64,000 bases of DNA, taken from the NCBI GenBank assembly GCA_040768445.1, contig JAXGMV010000001.1, positions 1,736,001 through 1,800,000 of the forward strand. Reading direction: 5' to 3'. Made by a program: the position numbers and the translations under genes. Source of the stretch: JAXGMV01 sp040768445 (lineage in GTDB: Bacteria; Chloroflexota; Anaerolineae; Anaerolineales; Anaerolineaceae). Numbering within the stretch: position 1 is the first letter of the stretch; each line of letters opens with the position of its first letter. Below the pieces are notes generated by a model. The model saw nothing but the letters and a program-made list of their open reading frames with translations, searched no databases and was not told the DNA's origin. Below are positions 35,908 to 44,785 of the stretch, piece by piece.

Positions 35908-37839
35908 TCATCTCTCGGCCAGGACGATAAGCTTGTCTTGTAGGCTAAAGGTGACCTGTACAGATTTCTTCGGGTTGGTGTGAATCCCGTAGGATTCAGC
36001 TGGGTCATTCGACTGGTGCTCCAATCGGTAACCGATGGCTGTTTCACCACGCTGGCTGGCAGATGCCACCAGGGTATAGAAATTGACCGGCACACCGCTG
36101 CGGACGTAGTCACACACCGGTTTGAGGTAGATCTCAGAGCCTTCTGGGTCGAAAATATCCATGAAGATGGCATGCAGTTTTGGGTTCTCTGCAAGTTGGC
36201 ACATCACCAAACTGACCAGGTGCTCGCTGATGATGAAATCGTCGACGTGCGTGACTTCAGCCAATTGACGGTTGCGCAGATCGAGCATCTCGCTGACGAT
36301 GGAGAAGGGCGTATCGTCGCGTTCTGAGAGGTCTCGCAAGTGAAGAAGAGTTACCAATGTGCGTGCATCGGCACTTTGCACATCCAACCCTGCTTCGCTT
36401 AATACGATGACATGGTCGTAATCGGCTACCTTCAGATCGTCCAACACACGCCGGTGGGTAGGGTCAGCCTGCCGCAGGTGGACTTTTTGATTCTTATAAT
36501 CGTGGCAGCAGGATGCGAACTCCGATTGGACATCCTGGGACGTGACAATGTCGATTTGGGATCCTTTCGACACATAGTGATCAAGCTCTCGCAAGATGAT
36601 GGTTGCGCAATTGTTCCAGCCCAGAATGAGGGTGTGTTCTATCCGGAGCTTAGCCGAAGAGCTGATTGGTTGCATAATTGTTTCATCAATTGGGAAGTAG
36701 CTCAGATCAGAGGTGATTATCGTATCATCGTTTGCAGAAAGCGCAAAGATCTGATCACCGGGCTGGAGCAATGTATTCATAGGTGGGTTCAATTGGATGG
36801 TGCCGTCGGGCTGCGAAATCCCCATGACGGCTGAGTCTTCATAAGCCAGCAAGGCTTGTGCATAGGTTTTTCCCACCAAAGAGGCCGATTCTTGAAAGTA
36901 GATCTCGTCTCCTTTAAAGTTGAGTAATTCAGTGTAGACCACCGAAAGCCCGGGCTGGCGCGAAGTCTGGGCTGTCAGTCGGGAAATCAGGTCACCAACC
37001 AGTACAGGTTGGATATTGTCGCGCTGGCTGAGCAGACGAATGACTTCCAGGTTGTCCGGATTGTGCACCTGAGTGACGATATGATATGGATTGGGATTTC
37101 GATTTGGATGGTTGGTGATAGCCAAGATGGTCTTAATGACGTGGGAATCAGCCTCGCTGCCCTCGGGTGGCAAGATTATGATGGCGCGGGCGCTATTCGG
37201 GCTGCCGATCTCGATATCATTCAGGTCGATGGGCAGGCCGGACCTGCATATGATGCGTGTTTTACCGTGCAGGGTGACCCGGGCCTGTATCTCGTTTTCC
37301 ATTTCAATTTTATCCTGGTCAGCCAGGATGACTATGCGCGCTTTGGGTTGGTCCAGGTTGGCTTCGATCAGCTCTGACAGAATAGTAAAAATCTGCGGTG
37401 ACCAGCCCAGAATGAGGATGTGGCCGCTTTCGAGTACATGAGAGCGTCCTTTGCGTAGATCGTTCATCTTGCTTTCAATCCCGGAAGTCAGCACGCCGAT
37501 CAGGGCACTGACGATCAGAATACCGCCAATAGTGACCGCCAGCATGGTGAAGCGGAAACCCCAGCCTTCATCCCCGCCCATCGTTCCGGGGTCGAGCGTG
37601 CGCATCAGGCTTGCCCATACGGCTTCACCGAAGGTCATTCCCACAGTATTGCCAGTCGGTGCGGTGAATAATCCGCCTAAACTGACGATTGCCCCGGCTA
37701 GAAGGATGATGGCCAGGGAGAGAAGTCCCAATCCGCTGATAAGTGCTAGGGTGCCGCGAGACATGAAGTTGTCAAAACCGTATTGAAAGCGCGATTTCAG
37801 GGAAGGCCGGTGTTGGGATGTTTTGTCAGAAGTTGTCAT
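35908..37839 (-). CDS. CASTOR/POLLUX-like ion channel protein
   Basis: A 643-residue protein with the layout of plant CASTOR/POLLUX (DMI1) channels and their bacterial relatives: an N-terminal membrane pair with a pore-like stretch (TFGEAVWASLMRTLDPG near residue 72), then two RCK-type nucleotide-binding regulatory domains. The first RCK begins GHILILGWSPQIFTILSELI near 139, the second TLILGWNNCATIILREL near 400. It probably gates cation flow (K+ or Ca2+) across the inner membrane in response to a ligand. A single gene with no transporter partner. Bacterial members are uncharacterised, so ion selectivity is unknown. Confidence 0.85.
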   Translation of the reverse strand: MTTSDKTSQHRPSLKSRFQYGFDNFMSRGTLALISGLGLLSLAIILLAGAIVSLGGLFTAPTGNTVGMTFGEAVWASLMRTLDPGTMGGDEGWGFRFTMLAVTIGGILIVSALIGVLTSGIESKMNDLRKGRSHVLESGHILILGWSPQIFTILSELIEANLDQPKARIVILADQDKIEMENEIQARVTLHGKTRIICRSGLPIDLNDIEIGSPNSARAIIILPPEGSEADSHVIKTILAITNHPNRNPNPYHIVTQVHNPDNLEVIRLLSQRDNIQPVLVGDLISRLTAQTSRQPGLSVVYTELLNFKGDEIYFQESASLVGKTYAQALLAYEDSAVMGISQPDGTIQLNPPMNTLLQPGDQIFALSANDDTIITSDLSYFPIDETIMQPISSSAKLRIEHTLILGWNNCATIILRELDHYVSKGSQIDIVTSQDVQSEFASCCHDYKNQKVHLRQADPTHRRVLDDLKVADYDHVIVLSEAGLDVQSADARTLVTLLHLRDLSERDDTPFSIVSEMLDLRNRQLAEVTHVDDFIISEHLVSLVMCQLAENPKLHAIFMDIFDPEGSEIYLKPVCDYVRSGVPVNFYTLVASASQRGETAIGYRLEHQSNDPAESYGIHTNPKKSVQVTFSLQDKLIVLAER

Positions 37840-37955
37840 GGGAGGTTCTCCTGTTTTTTATTTACGATGGTGCATTATTTTGTTTTGGGAAACAGATGGA
37901 AGAAAGAGGATTCGGAGTAAATTGGTCATAATGGCTTGACCTTATGGTCAAAATT

Positions 37956-38028
37956 TGGGCTTGGAAGGATTCGAATATCATCCCTCGTTGGGGCCGGCGA
38001 TCAAAATTTGCGATTTAAATAAAAACAG
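37956..38028 (-). repeat. Diverged relative of the tRNA-3'-end repeat unit, beside tRNA-Ile2
   Basis: Directly after the 3' end of tRNA-Ile2 (minus strand) comes a 53-bp stretch ending CCCC-AACGA-GGGATGATA, then a 20-bp copy of the tRNA-Ile2 3' end at 37956-37975 with 17 of 20 bases identical. The layout and the junction GGGATGATA-TTCGA match the units at 111-494, while the copied tRNA end is that of the local tRNA. A stretch AAATTTTGAYC occurs both inside the element and just after it, so a second decayed copy is possible. Confidence 0.75.
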
Positions 38029-38100
38029 TGGGCCCGGCAGGATTCGAACCTGCGACCAAGCGGTTATGAGCCGCGCGCTCTGCCGCTGAGCTACGGGCCC
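38029..38100 (-). tRNA. tRNA-Ile2 (anticodon CAU, lysidine type)
   Basis: A 72-nt cloverleaf on the minus strand: acceptor GGGCCCG/CGGGCCC with discriminator A, D stem GCTC/GAGC, anticodon loop CTCATAA and T loop TTCGAAT. The region after the anticodon, CGCTTGGTCGC, is the hallmark of the minor isoleucine tRNA whose CAU is changed to lysidine-AU, rather than a methionine tRNA. No encoded CCA. The 27-43 pair is mismatched. Confidence is high for the tRNA, somewhat lower for Ile2 versus Met. Confidence 0.92.
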
Positions 38101-38115
38101 CCCTGTGCAAGCAAT

Positions 38116-38121
38116 ATTATA
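38116..38121 (-). promoter_or_regulatory. Extended -10 box of the tRNA-Ile2 promoter
   Basis: On the minus strand TGGTATAAT lies about 15 bases before the tRNA 5' end. No convincing -35 box is present. Confidence 0.5.
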
Positions 38122-38313
38122 CCATGCTGATGGGTTTGATATATCATCTTTTTCCTTTATTAGTGCCATAAAGGAAAGTGAAAATTACAAAATCCAGATC
38201 ATTATCAGAGAGGGACAGCATGGGTAGCAGGATCACCTGTTACGGTAGCATAAACGAAATTGTCGGTACCGTAACAAGCCGGGTTACTTTCCTTCCCTAT
38301 ACATAATCAGAGA

Positions 38314-39678
38314 CTAATCATCCCCAATGGCAGAGAGCGCTTGCTGCTGCAGTTCTATCTCCTGCCGCACCTGGCTGTGTTTCTCGCGCGTAATGGGGTA
38401 CCAGAACAACAGCGGGAGGGCGATCAGGATGATGACGGCCGGCACCGGTCCGAAGAACAGGCGGATACCCAGCAGGGTGAAGTCTGACTGGGCGGCGTTG
38501 GGCACATATCTGAATATCTCCAGCACCCAGCCGGCAATGGCCACCGCCAGCGCGTTGGTGAGTTTGCTGGTGAAGCCCCATACGCCGTAGTACATACCGC
38601 CGCGCGACTCGCCAGTTTTTAACTGGTCATATTCGATCACGTCCGGCACCATCGCCCAGGGGAAAATCCAGTTGGTGGCAAATCCCAGCCCGGCAATGAA
38701 GGCGACAATGAAGATCAAGATGGTGTTGTGTGCCGGCAGGAAGAACGTCAGGGCAACACTCAGCGCGCCGATGCCCAGTCCTAGACCGTAGGCAGGGCCT
38801 TTGTTCCACTTTTCAGCCAGCTTCTTCCACGGGAAGAGAAAGATAAACACCGACCCCAGCAGGGTCATCATCACCAGCGGCACCTGGTCAGCCATATTGA
38901 GCTGGTAGGTGAGGAAATACGCCAGCAGGGTCTGAATTAGCACAAAACCCAGGTTTGCCACCAGGTAGGCGACGATCAGGCGCACAAAGGCTTTGTTCTG
39001 CAGTGTCAGCACAAATGCCTTCAGGGGTGGTGTGCTGGAGACACGTTCGCTGGTTTCCTGCCTCTCTTTCAAACTGAGCGCCACCACCAGCAATACTGCG
39101 CCGGCAATCACACCGTAGATGATGCCCATCGCCCGGTAACCGGTTTGTTGGAGGGCGAAAAACCCCACGATGATCGGTGTCACGGCTGCGCCGACGATGT
39201 ATGCCGGCACACCCATCAGCATGCGGAATGCCGTCAGGCTGGAGCGTTCATCGTAATCGGGTGTCAGCTCGGCAGTCATGGCGTAATACGGTACGCTGGT
39301 GAGCGTCATCAGCGTATCGAACAAGATGAAGGTGATGACGATCCAGATAAAGGCGGCTGTGCCGGAGATGCCGGCAGGTGCAAACCATAACAGGGCAACC
39401 GCAACCATGAGCGGCACTGCGCCAAATAGCATGTAAACACGGCGTTTGCCAAAACGTTTTGAATTGGTGCGGTCAGAGATCCAACCGAACAGGGGGTCGT
39501 TGACCGCGTCCCAGATCTTTCCAACCAGTAAGGCGCTGCCAGCCAGTGCGGGCGAGATCAGGACGGTGTCGGTGTAAAACAACAGCAGGTAGAAGACTAC
39601 CGCGGTGTTCACAATGGCATTGCCGATATCGCCTATACCGTAAATGATCTTGGTTTTTGTCGTCAGTTTTTCACTCAT
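38314..39678 (-). CDS. GPH-family sugar/cation symporter (MFS)
   Basis: A 454-residue, twelve-segment membrane protein of the glycoside-pentoside-hexuronide:cation symporter family (MelB relatives). The family's YGIGDIGNAI start, the first-loop KIWDAVNDPLFGWISDRT and RFGKRRVYMLFG are unmistakable. It carries a sugar or glycoside with Na+ or H+ across the inner membrane. The start at 39678 leaves a 2-bp gap to the upstream gene; an in-frame ATG at 39690 would overlap it. Probably translated together with the tandem-patatin gene. Substrate unknown. Confidence 0.87.
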   Translation of the reverse strand: MSEKLTTKTKIIYGIGDIGNAIVNTAVVFYLLLFYTDTVLISPALAGSALLVGKIWDAVNDPLFGWISDRTNSKRFGKRRVYMLFGAVPLMVAVALLWFAPAGISGTAAFIWIVITFILFDTLMTLTSVPYYAMTAELTPDYDERSSLTAFRMLMGVPAYIVGAAVTPIIVGFFALQQTGYRAMGIIYGVIAGAVLLVVALSLKERQETSERVSSTPPLKAFVLTLQNKAFVRLIVAYLVANLGFVLIQTLLAYFLTYQLNMADQVPLVMMTLLGSVFIFLFPWKKLAEKWNKGPAYGLGLGIGALSVALTFFLPAHNTILIFIVAFIAGLGFATNWIFPWAMVPDVIEYDQLKTGESRGGMYYGVWGFTSKLTNALAVAIAGWVLEIFRYVPNAAQSDFTLLGIRLFFGPVPAVIILIALPLLFWYPITREKHSQVRQEIELQQQALSAIGDD

Positions 39679-39680
39679 GG

Positions 39681-41648
39681 TCACATCCATTGATAAAGGT
39701 TTGTTGTACGGTTAATCAGGTTCCAATCTTTGCAGAAATCATCCTGCAGGAGATCGCTGATGGGTTCATTCTGTGCCAGGTCGGGGGCGTGCTCCTGCAC
39801 TGCCAGCCGAAGTTGATAGTGCCGGTAAAGCAGGTTGGTGAGGTAGTACATCCGGCGGCGCTCTTCAGGGAAGGTGTAATTGTGCGTGTCGAACAAAATG
39901 CGCAGCAGGTCCGGTTTATTCGGCAGGTTGTAACTGTGTCCTTCAGGTTCGTCCAGGTGGATGTTGATCAGGCTGCGCAGTTCGGGGTCAAGACAGACAG
40001 GAAATATTCCGATGTCGTAGAAGGTACCGCCGGCATCTGTGTAAAGCTGGTCACCAATGCGTGTCGGTTCTATGTAGGTGTTCATGCTCCAGCCGGCAAT
40101 AATTGAGCGGATCACCGGCGCTGACAGCACCTTGATCTCACGGCCATTCAAGCGCGTGCGCCTTTCGGGTGTGGTCATACCCAGGAAATCGGTAAAACCG
40201 TCCTCACGGGCAACGCACACTGTCAAGGGCAGTGAAATGTCATTAAAAGTGAGGCTCTGCGGGTCACTGCAGCCGGTGTAGGCTTTCAGGCGCTCTTCGA
40301 GGTAAGCTTCAAAAGGTGCGAGGTTTGCCAGGCCTTTCCACAGCCTGAGCGGGTTGCGGTTGACATTAACCACTTTTTCAGCCTTGATATCCGCAATGAA
40401 GGCTTCCAGGTCATTCAGGGCAGATTGAGCGGCTGGCGTGTAAAGATGGGGATGCTGCCCAGCAGCCAGCTGAACGGCGTGAAAGAAACCGTTGATCACA
40501 CCGGCAGAAATGCCGTAGATCTGGTTGACCTGTCCACCGCCTCTTTGAAAACCAGCGCTGATCCTGCGTGCGGCCACCAGTCCGGCCAGGATGCCGGAAA
40601 AACCACCTGCGCCGTAGATCAGGTTGGCTGATGTGTCAAATGGAAAATCATCCAGCTGGCCCGCCAGCAGGTCTGTAAAGCGTTGGATCAGCTGATCTTT
40701 CTGCTCAACCGACTGGCGCATGTTGGTAGCGGCTTCGGTGCTGCCGATGTAAGGCAGCTGCACGTGGAAAACATTGGGCTGTGAAGGTGTGCTTATCGAA
40801 GCAGTGTGGTTCTTCAATGCTGTCTCCAGCAGCCTGTGACGTTCTTTTAGATCCAGGTACAACAGCGATAGCAGGACTGCGTTTTGTTGATGATGGGCAT
40901 GCATGATGAAAGAAGAGGTAAGGACGTTGTTTCGCAATCTTTGCTTTGAAATATACGGCTTGCTGCGTAAAATCTTGCGCGGGTCTTGGCCTTCCAGGTC
41001 GGAGATCAGGGCGCCAGTATCCACCAAAATCGGCCGGCAGTCGCGGTAATACGCGCCGTTGACCAGCGCCGGCTCAGTCGTTAGCAAAGTGGACACAGCA
41101 GCAATTAAGGCATCAACCAGTGGGGCATCCTGCGGCGGATGGATGGTGAGAAAGTGATACTGCAGCTGCAGGGAGTTGTCCGGTTTACCGAACAACGTCA
41201 GCAAGCCGTCGCGGTCAGCCGCACCGATATACAGATCAACCGGTAGTTCGGAGATCATCAACGGTTTTTCAGAGCTGTGTCCGTTGATGTTTCGTTCCAA
41301 CCATCTGCGCAGCGGCTTCAAATTATACAGACCGAATCTGGGATTGAAGTTGTACCGGCGCTTTTTCCAGCCCGGAGAGCCGGTCAAATAGCTGGAAAGA
41401 TCATCCAGCATGTCCGCTGCCCAGGACCATGACTGGGGGTTGAGACGAGCTGAGAAGGCAAGCGCAAAGGCAGCAGCAGTAAGGCTTCCGCCGGATATGC
41501 CGTAAATACGTCCGATAGGCTGGTTGGATTGTAGCAGTTCTTTTGCTGCGGCTAACTCATCAACCAGCTGGGGGATATCAACCAATTTTCCAGCCTGGAA
41601 GATCAGGCTGGGTGGAACACTGTTTATGGCGTCTAATTTTGTCTGCAT
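39681..41648 (-). CDS. Tandem patatin-domain protein
   Basis: A 655-residue protein made of two patatin-like halves. The first has the nucleophile elbow YGISGGS with Ser52 and a possible dyad Asp210 in LVDTGA. The second has a glycine loop YGAGGFSG near 345, the elbow YGISAGV with Ser381 and Asp538 in YTDAGG. Both halves keep a Ser-Asp pair, so both could be active lipid acyl hydrolases. No signal peptide. A single-patatin protein is the norm; this looks like an internal duplication or fusion. Its stop is 2 bp before the GPH symporter start, so the genes are linked. I infer the fold by motif only. Confidence 0.75.
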   Translation of the reverse strand: MQTKLDAINSVPPSLIFQAGKLVDIPQLVDELAAAKELLQSNQPIGRIYGISGGSLTAAAFALAFSARLNPQSWSWAADMLDDLSSYLTGSPGWKKRRYNFNPRFGLYNLKPLRRWLERNINGHSSEKPLMISELPVDLYIGAADRDGLLTLFGKPDNSLQLQYHFLTIHPPQDAPLVDALIAAVSTLLTTEPALVNGAYYRDCRPILVDTGALISDLEGQDPRKILRSKPYISKQRLRNNVLTSSFIMHAHHQQNAVLLSLLYLDLKERHRLLETALKNHTASISTPSQPNVFHVQLPYIGSTEAATNMRQSVEQKDQLIQRFTDLLAGQLDDFPFDTSANLIYGAGGFSGILAGLVAARRISAGFQRGGGQVNQIYGISAGVINGFFHAVQLAAGQHPHLYTPAAQSALNDLEAFIADIKAEKVVNVNRNPLRLWKGLANLAPFEAYLEERLKAYTGCSDPQSLTFNDISLPLTVCVAREDGFTDFLGMTTPERRTRLNGREIKVLSAPVIRSIIAGWSMNTYIEPTRIGDQLYTDAGGTFYDIGIFPVCLDPELRSLINIHLDEPEGHSYNLPNKPDLLRILFDTHNYTFPEERRRMYYLTNLLYRHYQLRLAVQEHAPDLAQNEPISDLLQDDFCKDWNLINRTTNLYQWM

Positions 41649-41714
41649 CTGATAGATGCAAGTTTAGCATAACCATAGCCTGTGACAAGAGAAAATGGCA
41701 GCCTGTCAAAAAAA

Positions 41715-41737
41715 GAACCCTGTGATTAGCAGGGTTC
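41715..41737 (-). terminator. Intrinsic terminator of the kor operon
   Basis: An 8-bp stem GAACCCTG / CAGGGTTC with a 7-base loop. On the minus strand it is followed by a run of seven T. It lies 25 bases after the last kor gene. Confidence 0.85.
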
Positions 41738-41761
41738 TCAGGTCTAAAAGGTATGCGAGGC

Positions 41762-42310
41762 TTATTTTGCAGGTATCACTTCGCAGGCAGCGCCTTCATC
41801 AATCGCCTGCATATTAGCCGGCAGCAGCTTCTGATGCCTGGCTGGCAGGTGCTCCCGAAGTGCCTTCTTCAAGGCATCAATCGGAACAATTTCCAGGTTT
41901 GCCAGCAGACCACCCAGAACGACCATATTCGCAAGGCGATGATTACCGAGCTTTTCTGCAATTTCGTTACCTGGTACGCGCACGACCGTGATGTCGGTGC
42001 GCTTCACAGGCCGGTCCACGATGGAGGTGTTTACCACCAGCACGCCGCCGGGCTTGACCAGGTCTTCATATTTGTCCAATGAAGGCAGGTTCATCACGAT
42101 AGCTGCCTTGGGATTTTTGACAATTGGTGCGCCAATTTCTTCATCGGAGATGATGACCGTGCAGTTGGCCGTACCGCCGCGCATCTCAGGGCCGTAGGAC
42201 GGGAACCAGGTCACTTCGAGGCCGGAATCCATGGCGGCATAAGAGAGCAGCTGTCCGGCGAATAACACGCCCTGACCACCAAATCCTGAAACAATCACTT
42301 CATTTTGCAT
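41762..42310 (-). CDS. korC: 2-oxoacid:ferredoxin oxidoreductase, gamma subunit
   Basis: A 182-residue gamma subunit of the pyruvate/2-oxoacid:ferredoxin oxidoreductase family. The VSGFGGQGVLFAGQ start and the FPSYGPEMRGGTANC segment are diagnostic. In the complex it helps bind coenzyme A and forms acyl-CoA from the 2-oxoacid. Last of four genes (ferredoxin, alpha, beta, gamma) with gaps of 10-17 bp. The set looks like a 2-oxoglutarate or branched-chain 2-oxoacid enzyme; the symbol is by arrangement, not proven substrate. Confidence 0.88.
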   Translation of the reverse strand: MQNEVIVSGFGGQGVLFAGQLLSYAAMDSGLEVTWFPSYGPEMRGGTANCTVIISDEEIGAPIVKNPKAAIVMNLPSLDKYEDLVKPGGVLVVNTSIVDRPVKRTDITVVRVPGNEIAEKLGNHRLANMVVLGGLLANLEIVPIDALKKALREHLPARHQKLLPANMQAIDEGAACEVIPAK

Positions 42311-42326
42311 GGTTTGCTCCCTTTAC

Positions 42327-43109
42327 TTATGGTTTATGCTTCAGTTCACTCAGAATTGGATTGACCTTGTAATCACCAAGCGGATACACAGGCACCATAT
42401 TCTCTTCCACCCAGTTCAATGACTGGTTGGGCGTCATACCCCAGTTGGTGGGGCATGTTGACAGCAGTTCGACCATTGAGAAGCCAAGACCGCGCACCTG
42501 GCATTCAAAGGCGTTGCGGATAGCCATCTTAGCCTGCCGGATGTTCTTTGGATCATGCAGGCTGCGGCGCACGATATAGCCCGCGCCGTCCATCGTAGAC
42601 AGCATCTCAGCTGCCCGGATTGGAAAGCCTTGTTGTTCAACATCGCGCCCAGAGGGTGATGAGTTGGTTTTCTGACCCGGCAGGGTTGTTGGCGCCATCT
42701 GACCGCCAGTCATACCGTAAATGGCGTTGTTGATGAAGATCACGGTGATATTCTCGCCGCGTGCTGCAGCGTGAACGATTTCAGCTGTACCAATTGAGAT
42801 CATGTCGCCGTCGCCCTGGTAGGTGAGGACAATATTTTCAGGCCGCACTCGTTTGATGCCAGTAGCCATGGCTGGTGCACGTCCGTGAGGTGATTGAACA
42901 AAATCAAAGTTGAAATAGTTGTAAGCGAAGACTGAGCAGCCGACGGAAGCAACGCCGATGGCTTTTTCTCTTATACCCATCTCATCAATTACCTCTGCCA
43001 CCAGGCGGTGGGCAACGCCGTGCGTACAGCCGGGGCAGTAATGTGTTGTGACATCTAAAAGGGCTTCCGGCCGCTCGTAGACAATTATTTCTTCAGTAGT
43101 AGTAACCAT
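42327..43109 (-). CDS. korB: 2-oxoacid:ferredoxin oxidoreductase, beta subunit (TPP-binding)
   Basis: A 260-residue beta subunit that carries thiamine diphosphate. HYCPGCTHGVAH near residue 23 supplies Cys residues, and GDGDMISIG followed by NNAIYGMTGGQ is the TPP/Mg-binding motif. It forms the active site with the alpha subunit. ATG start at 43109, 15 bp after the alpha gene stops. Confidence 0.92.
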   Translation of the reverse strand: MVTTTEEIIVYERPEALLDVTTHYCPGCTHGVAHRLVAEVIDEMGIREKAIGVASVGCSVFAYNYFNFDFVQSPHGRAPAMATGIKRVRPENIVLTYQGDGDMISIGTAEIVHAAARGENITVIFINNAIYGMTGGQMAPTTLPGQKTNSSPSGRDVEQQGFPIRAAEMLSTMDGAGYIVRRSLHDPKNIRQAKMAIRNAFECQVRGLGFSMVELLSTCPTNWGMTPNQSLNWVEENMVPVYPLGDYKVNPILSELKHKP

Positions 43110-43124
43110 TATTAGCAGCCTCCT

Positions 43125-44237
43125 TTAGTTGCTCTTGCCCATGCGGTCAAGCCATCTCTGGCGTGGATGACCCTCAGTGGTTAAGTCTGACATGGTCATG
43201 CGGCGAATTTCAGCCAGGAATTCATCCGGCATAGGGATAATGCCGCCCATGCGACCGTAGAACTCCACAGGTACCGTTTTGTAAGTGGCGGCCAGCACGT
43301 CATCGAGCATCTGGCCGGCGTTCATTTCAACCACCAGCATTCCTTTGACTTTTTTGGCAGCTTCTTCGATCACTTTTTCAGGGAATGGGCTGACCGTAAT
43401 TGGTCGAATAAGCCCTACCTTGATACCTTCAGCGCGCGCTGCACGAACTGCTGAGTAGGCAATACGTCCGGACGTCCCGAAGCCAATAACGGCATACTCT
43501 GCATCATCCATGAAGTATTCCTTGTAACGGATTTCGTTCTTCTTCACTTCTTCCCAGCGGCGCATTAAACGCAAGTTTAGCTGTTCTTCAGTTTCGGTAT
43601 TCATGAAAATGGAAGTCAGCACCCGGCGCTCGCGCCCTTCACAGCCAGAGACAGCCCATTCAGGGACTTCGGTCTTTATCGGCTGCATCGGGGGTAGTTC
43701 AGCTGGTTCCATCATCTGACCGATGGTGCCGTCTATCAGGATGACGACAATGTTACGGTATTTCTCTGCCAGGTCAAAGGATTCCGCTGTCAGGTCAATC
43801 AGTTCTTGAATGTTGGCAGGCGCCAACACGATGGGATGGTAATCGCCATGACCACCGCCGTGACAGACCTGGTTGTAATCCGCCTGCGCAGGGGAGATAT
43901 TTCCCAGACCAGGGCCGCCGCGCATGACATCGACCAGCACCATGGGCACTTCGGTACCGGCAATGTATGAGAGACCTTCCATCATCAGGCTGATACCCGG
44001 GCTGGATGAAGACGTCATCGCGCGTGTTCCGGCGCAGGCTGCGCCGTAGACCATGTTGATCGCTCCCAGCTCACTTTCAGCCTGCACAAAACCGCGACCC
44101 AGTTCGGGCATCCTGGCTGACATCCACTCAAGGGCTTCTGTCTGCGGGGTGATGGGATAGCCGTAATATCCCTGCAGTCCAGCACGGATAGCAGCTTCAG
44201 CAAAAGCAATATTTCCTTTAATCAATTCACGAGCCAT
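43125..44237 (-). CDS. korA: 2-oxoacid:ferredoxin oxidoreductase, alpha subunit
   Basis: A 370-residue alpha subunit. The GYYGYPITPQTEALEW start, the QAESELGAINMVYGAACAGTRAMTSSSSPG region and the late VEMNAGQM segment are typical of KorA/VorB. It binds the pyrimidine side of TPP and part of the substrate pocket. The ATG at 44237 has AAGGAG upstream; the longer frame would overlap the ferredoxin gene. Second gene of the operon. Confidence 0.92.
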   Translation of the reverse strand: MARELIKGNIAFAEAAIRAGLQGYYGYPITPQTEALEWMSARMPELGRGFVQAESELGAINMVYGAACAGTRAMTSSSSPGISLMMEGLSYIAGTEVPMVLVDVMRGGPGLGNISPAQADYNQVCHGGGHGDYHPIVLAPANIQELIDLTAESFDLAEKYRNIVVILIDGTIGQMMEPAELPPMQPIKTEVPEWAVSGCEGRERRVLTSIFMNTETEEQLNLRLMRRWEEVKKNEIRYKEYFMDDAEYAVIGFGTSGRIAYSAVRAARAEGIKVGLIRPITVSPFPEKVIEEAAKKVKGMLVVEMNAGQMLDDVLAATYKTVPVEFYGRMGGIIPMPDEFLAEIRRMTMSDLTTEGHPRQRWLDRMGKSN

Positions 44238-44247
44238 TTTCCGCTCC

Positions 44248-44478
44248 TTATGGTGTTTTTGTAAGTTCACGATAAACAGTGATTGCTGCTTCGGGGCAAA
44301 CAATTGCACAGATACCGCATCCTGTGCACCCGTCACTGATCAGTTCAGCGATATGATAGCCTTTAAGATTGATACGGGTGGGGGAGAGCGCAATCACCTT
44401 TTGCGGGCAGGCTGCAACACATAATTCACAACCTTTACACAGTAATTCATCAACAACAATACGTCCCTTTGGGGGCAT
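44248..44478 (-). CDS. korD: 2-oxoacid:ferredoxin oxidoreductase, ferredoxin-type delta subunit
   Basis: A 76-residue protein with two 4Fe-4S motifs, CKGCELCVAACP and CTGCGICAIVCP, each with the usual CxxCxxCxxxC spacing. It should pass electrons from the TPP site to free ferredoxin. First gene of the operon; the alpha subunit starts 10 bp after its stop. Confidence 0.92.
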   Translation of the reverse strand: MPPKGRIVVDELLCKGCELCVAACPQKVIALSPTRINLKGYHIAELISDGCTGCGICAIVCPEAAITVYRELTKTP

Positions 44479-44785
44479 TCAGAACCTCCTTACAGAGAAT
44501 TGGATAAATTGGACATTAACGGTTCTATTTATCATTCAATTTCATTAAACACTGAAATTTTGTTAATGTACAGTGTCAACCATCATTATACATTTATTCA
44601 AACTTCACTACCGACGGGTTGACCACGCTAGTCTTTTTTCTTCAGAATTTAGGTGATGTGACATTCAGCAGTATTTTTGTGAATTTGTATGATCTTTGTA
44701 TGATATTAAAATGAGTAACATCCTATACCGCGACTGTTATACTTCCCAGTGTTTCTTTAATTATCATTGAAGCATGAGGAGTGAA
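44479..44785. other. Divergent intergenic region between korD and the carboxyltransferase gene
   Basis: About 300 bases, AT-rich, no gene seen. It must hold the promoters for the kor operon (minus) and the carboxyltransferase gene (plus). I could not place a convincing -35/-10 pair. Confidence 0.5.

Noticed and set aside
37978..38169. 63-aa minus-strand frame
   Set aside because: It is a translation of the tRNA-Ile2 gene and its flanks, a well-known false gene call.
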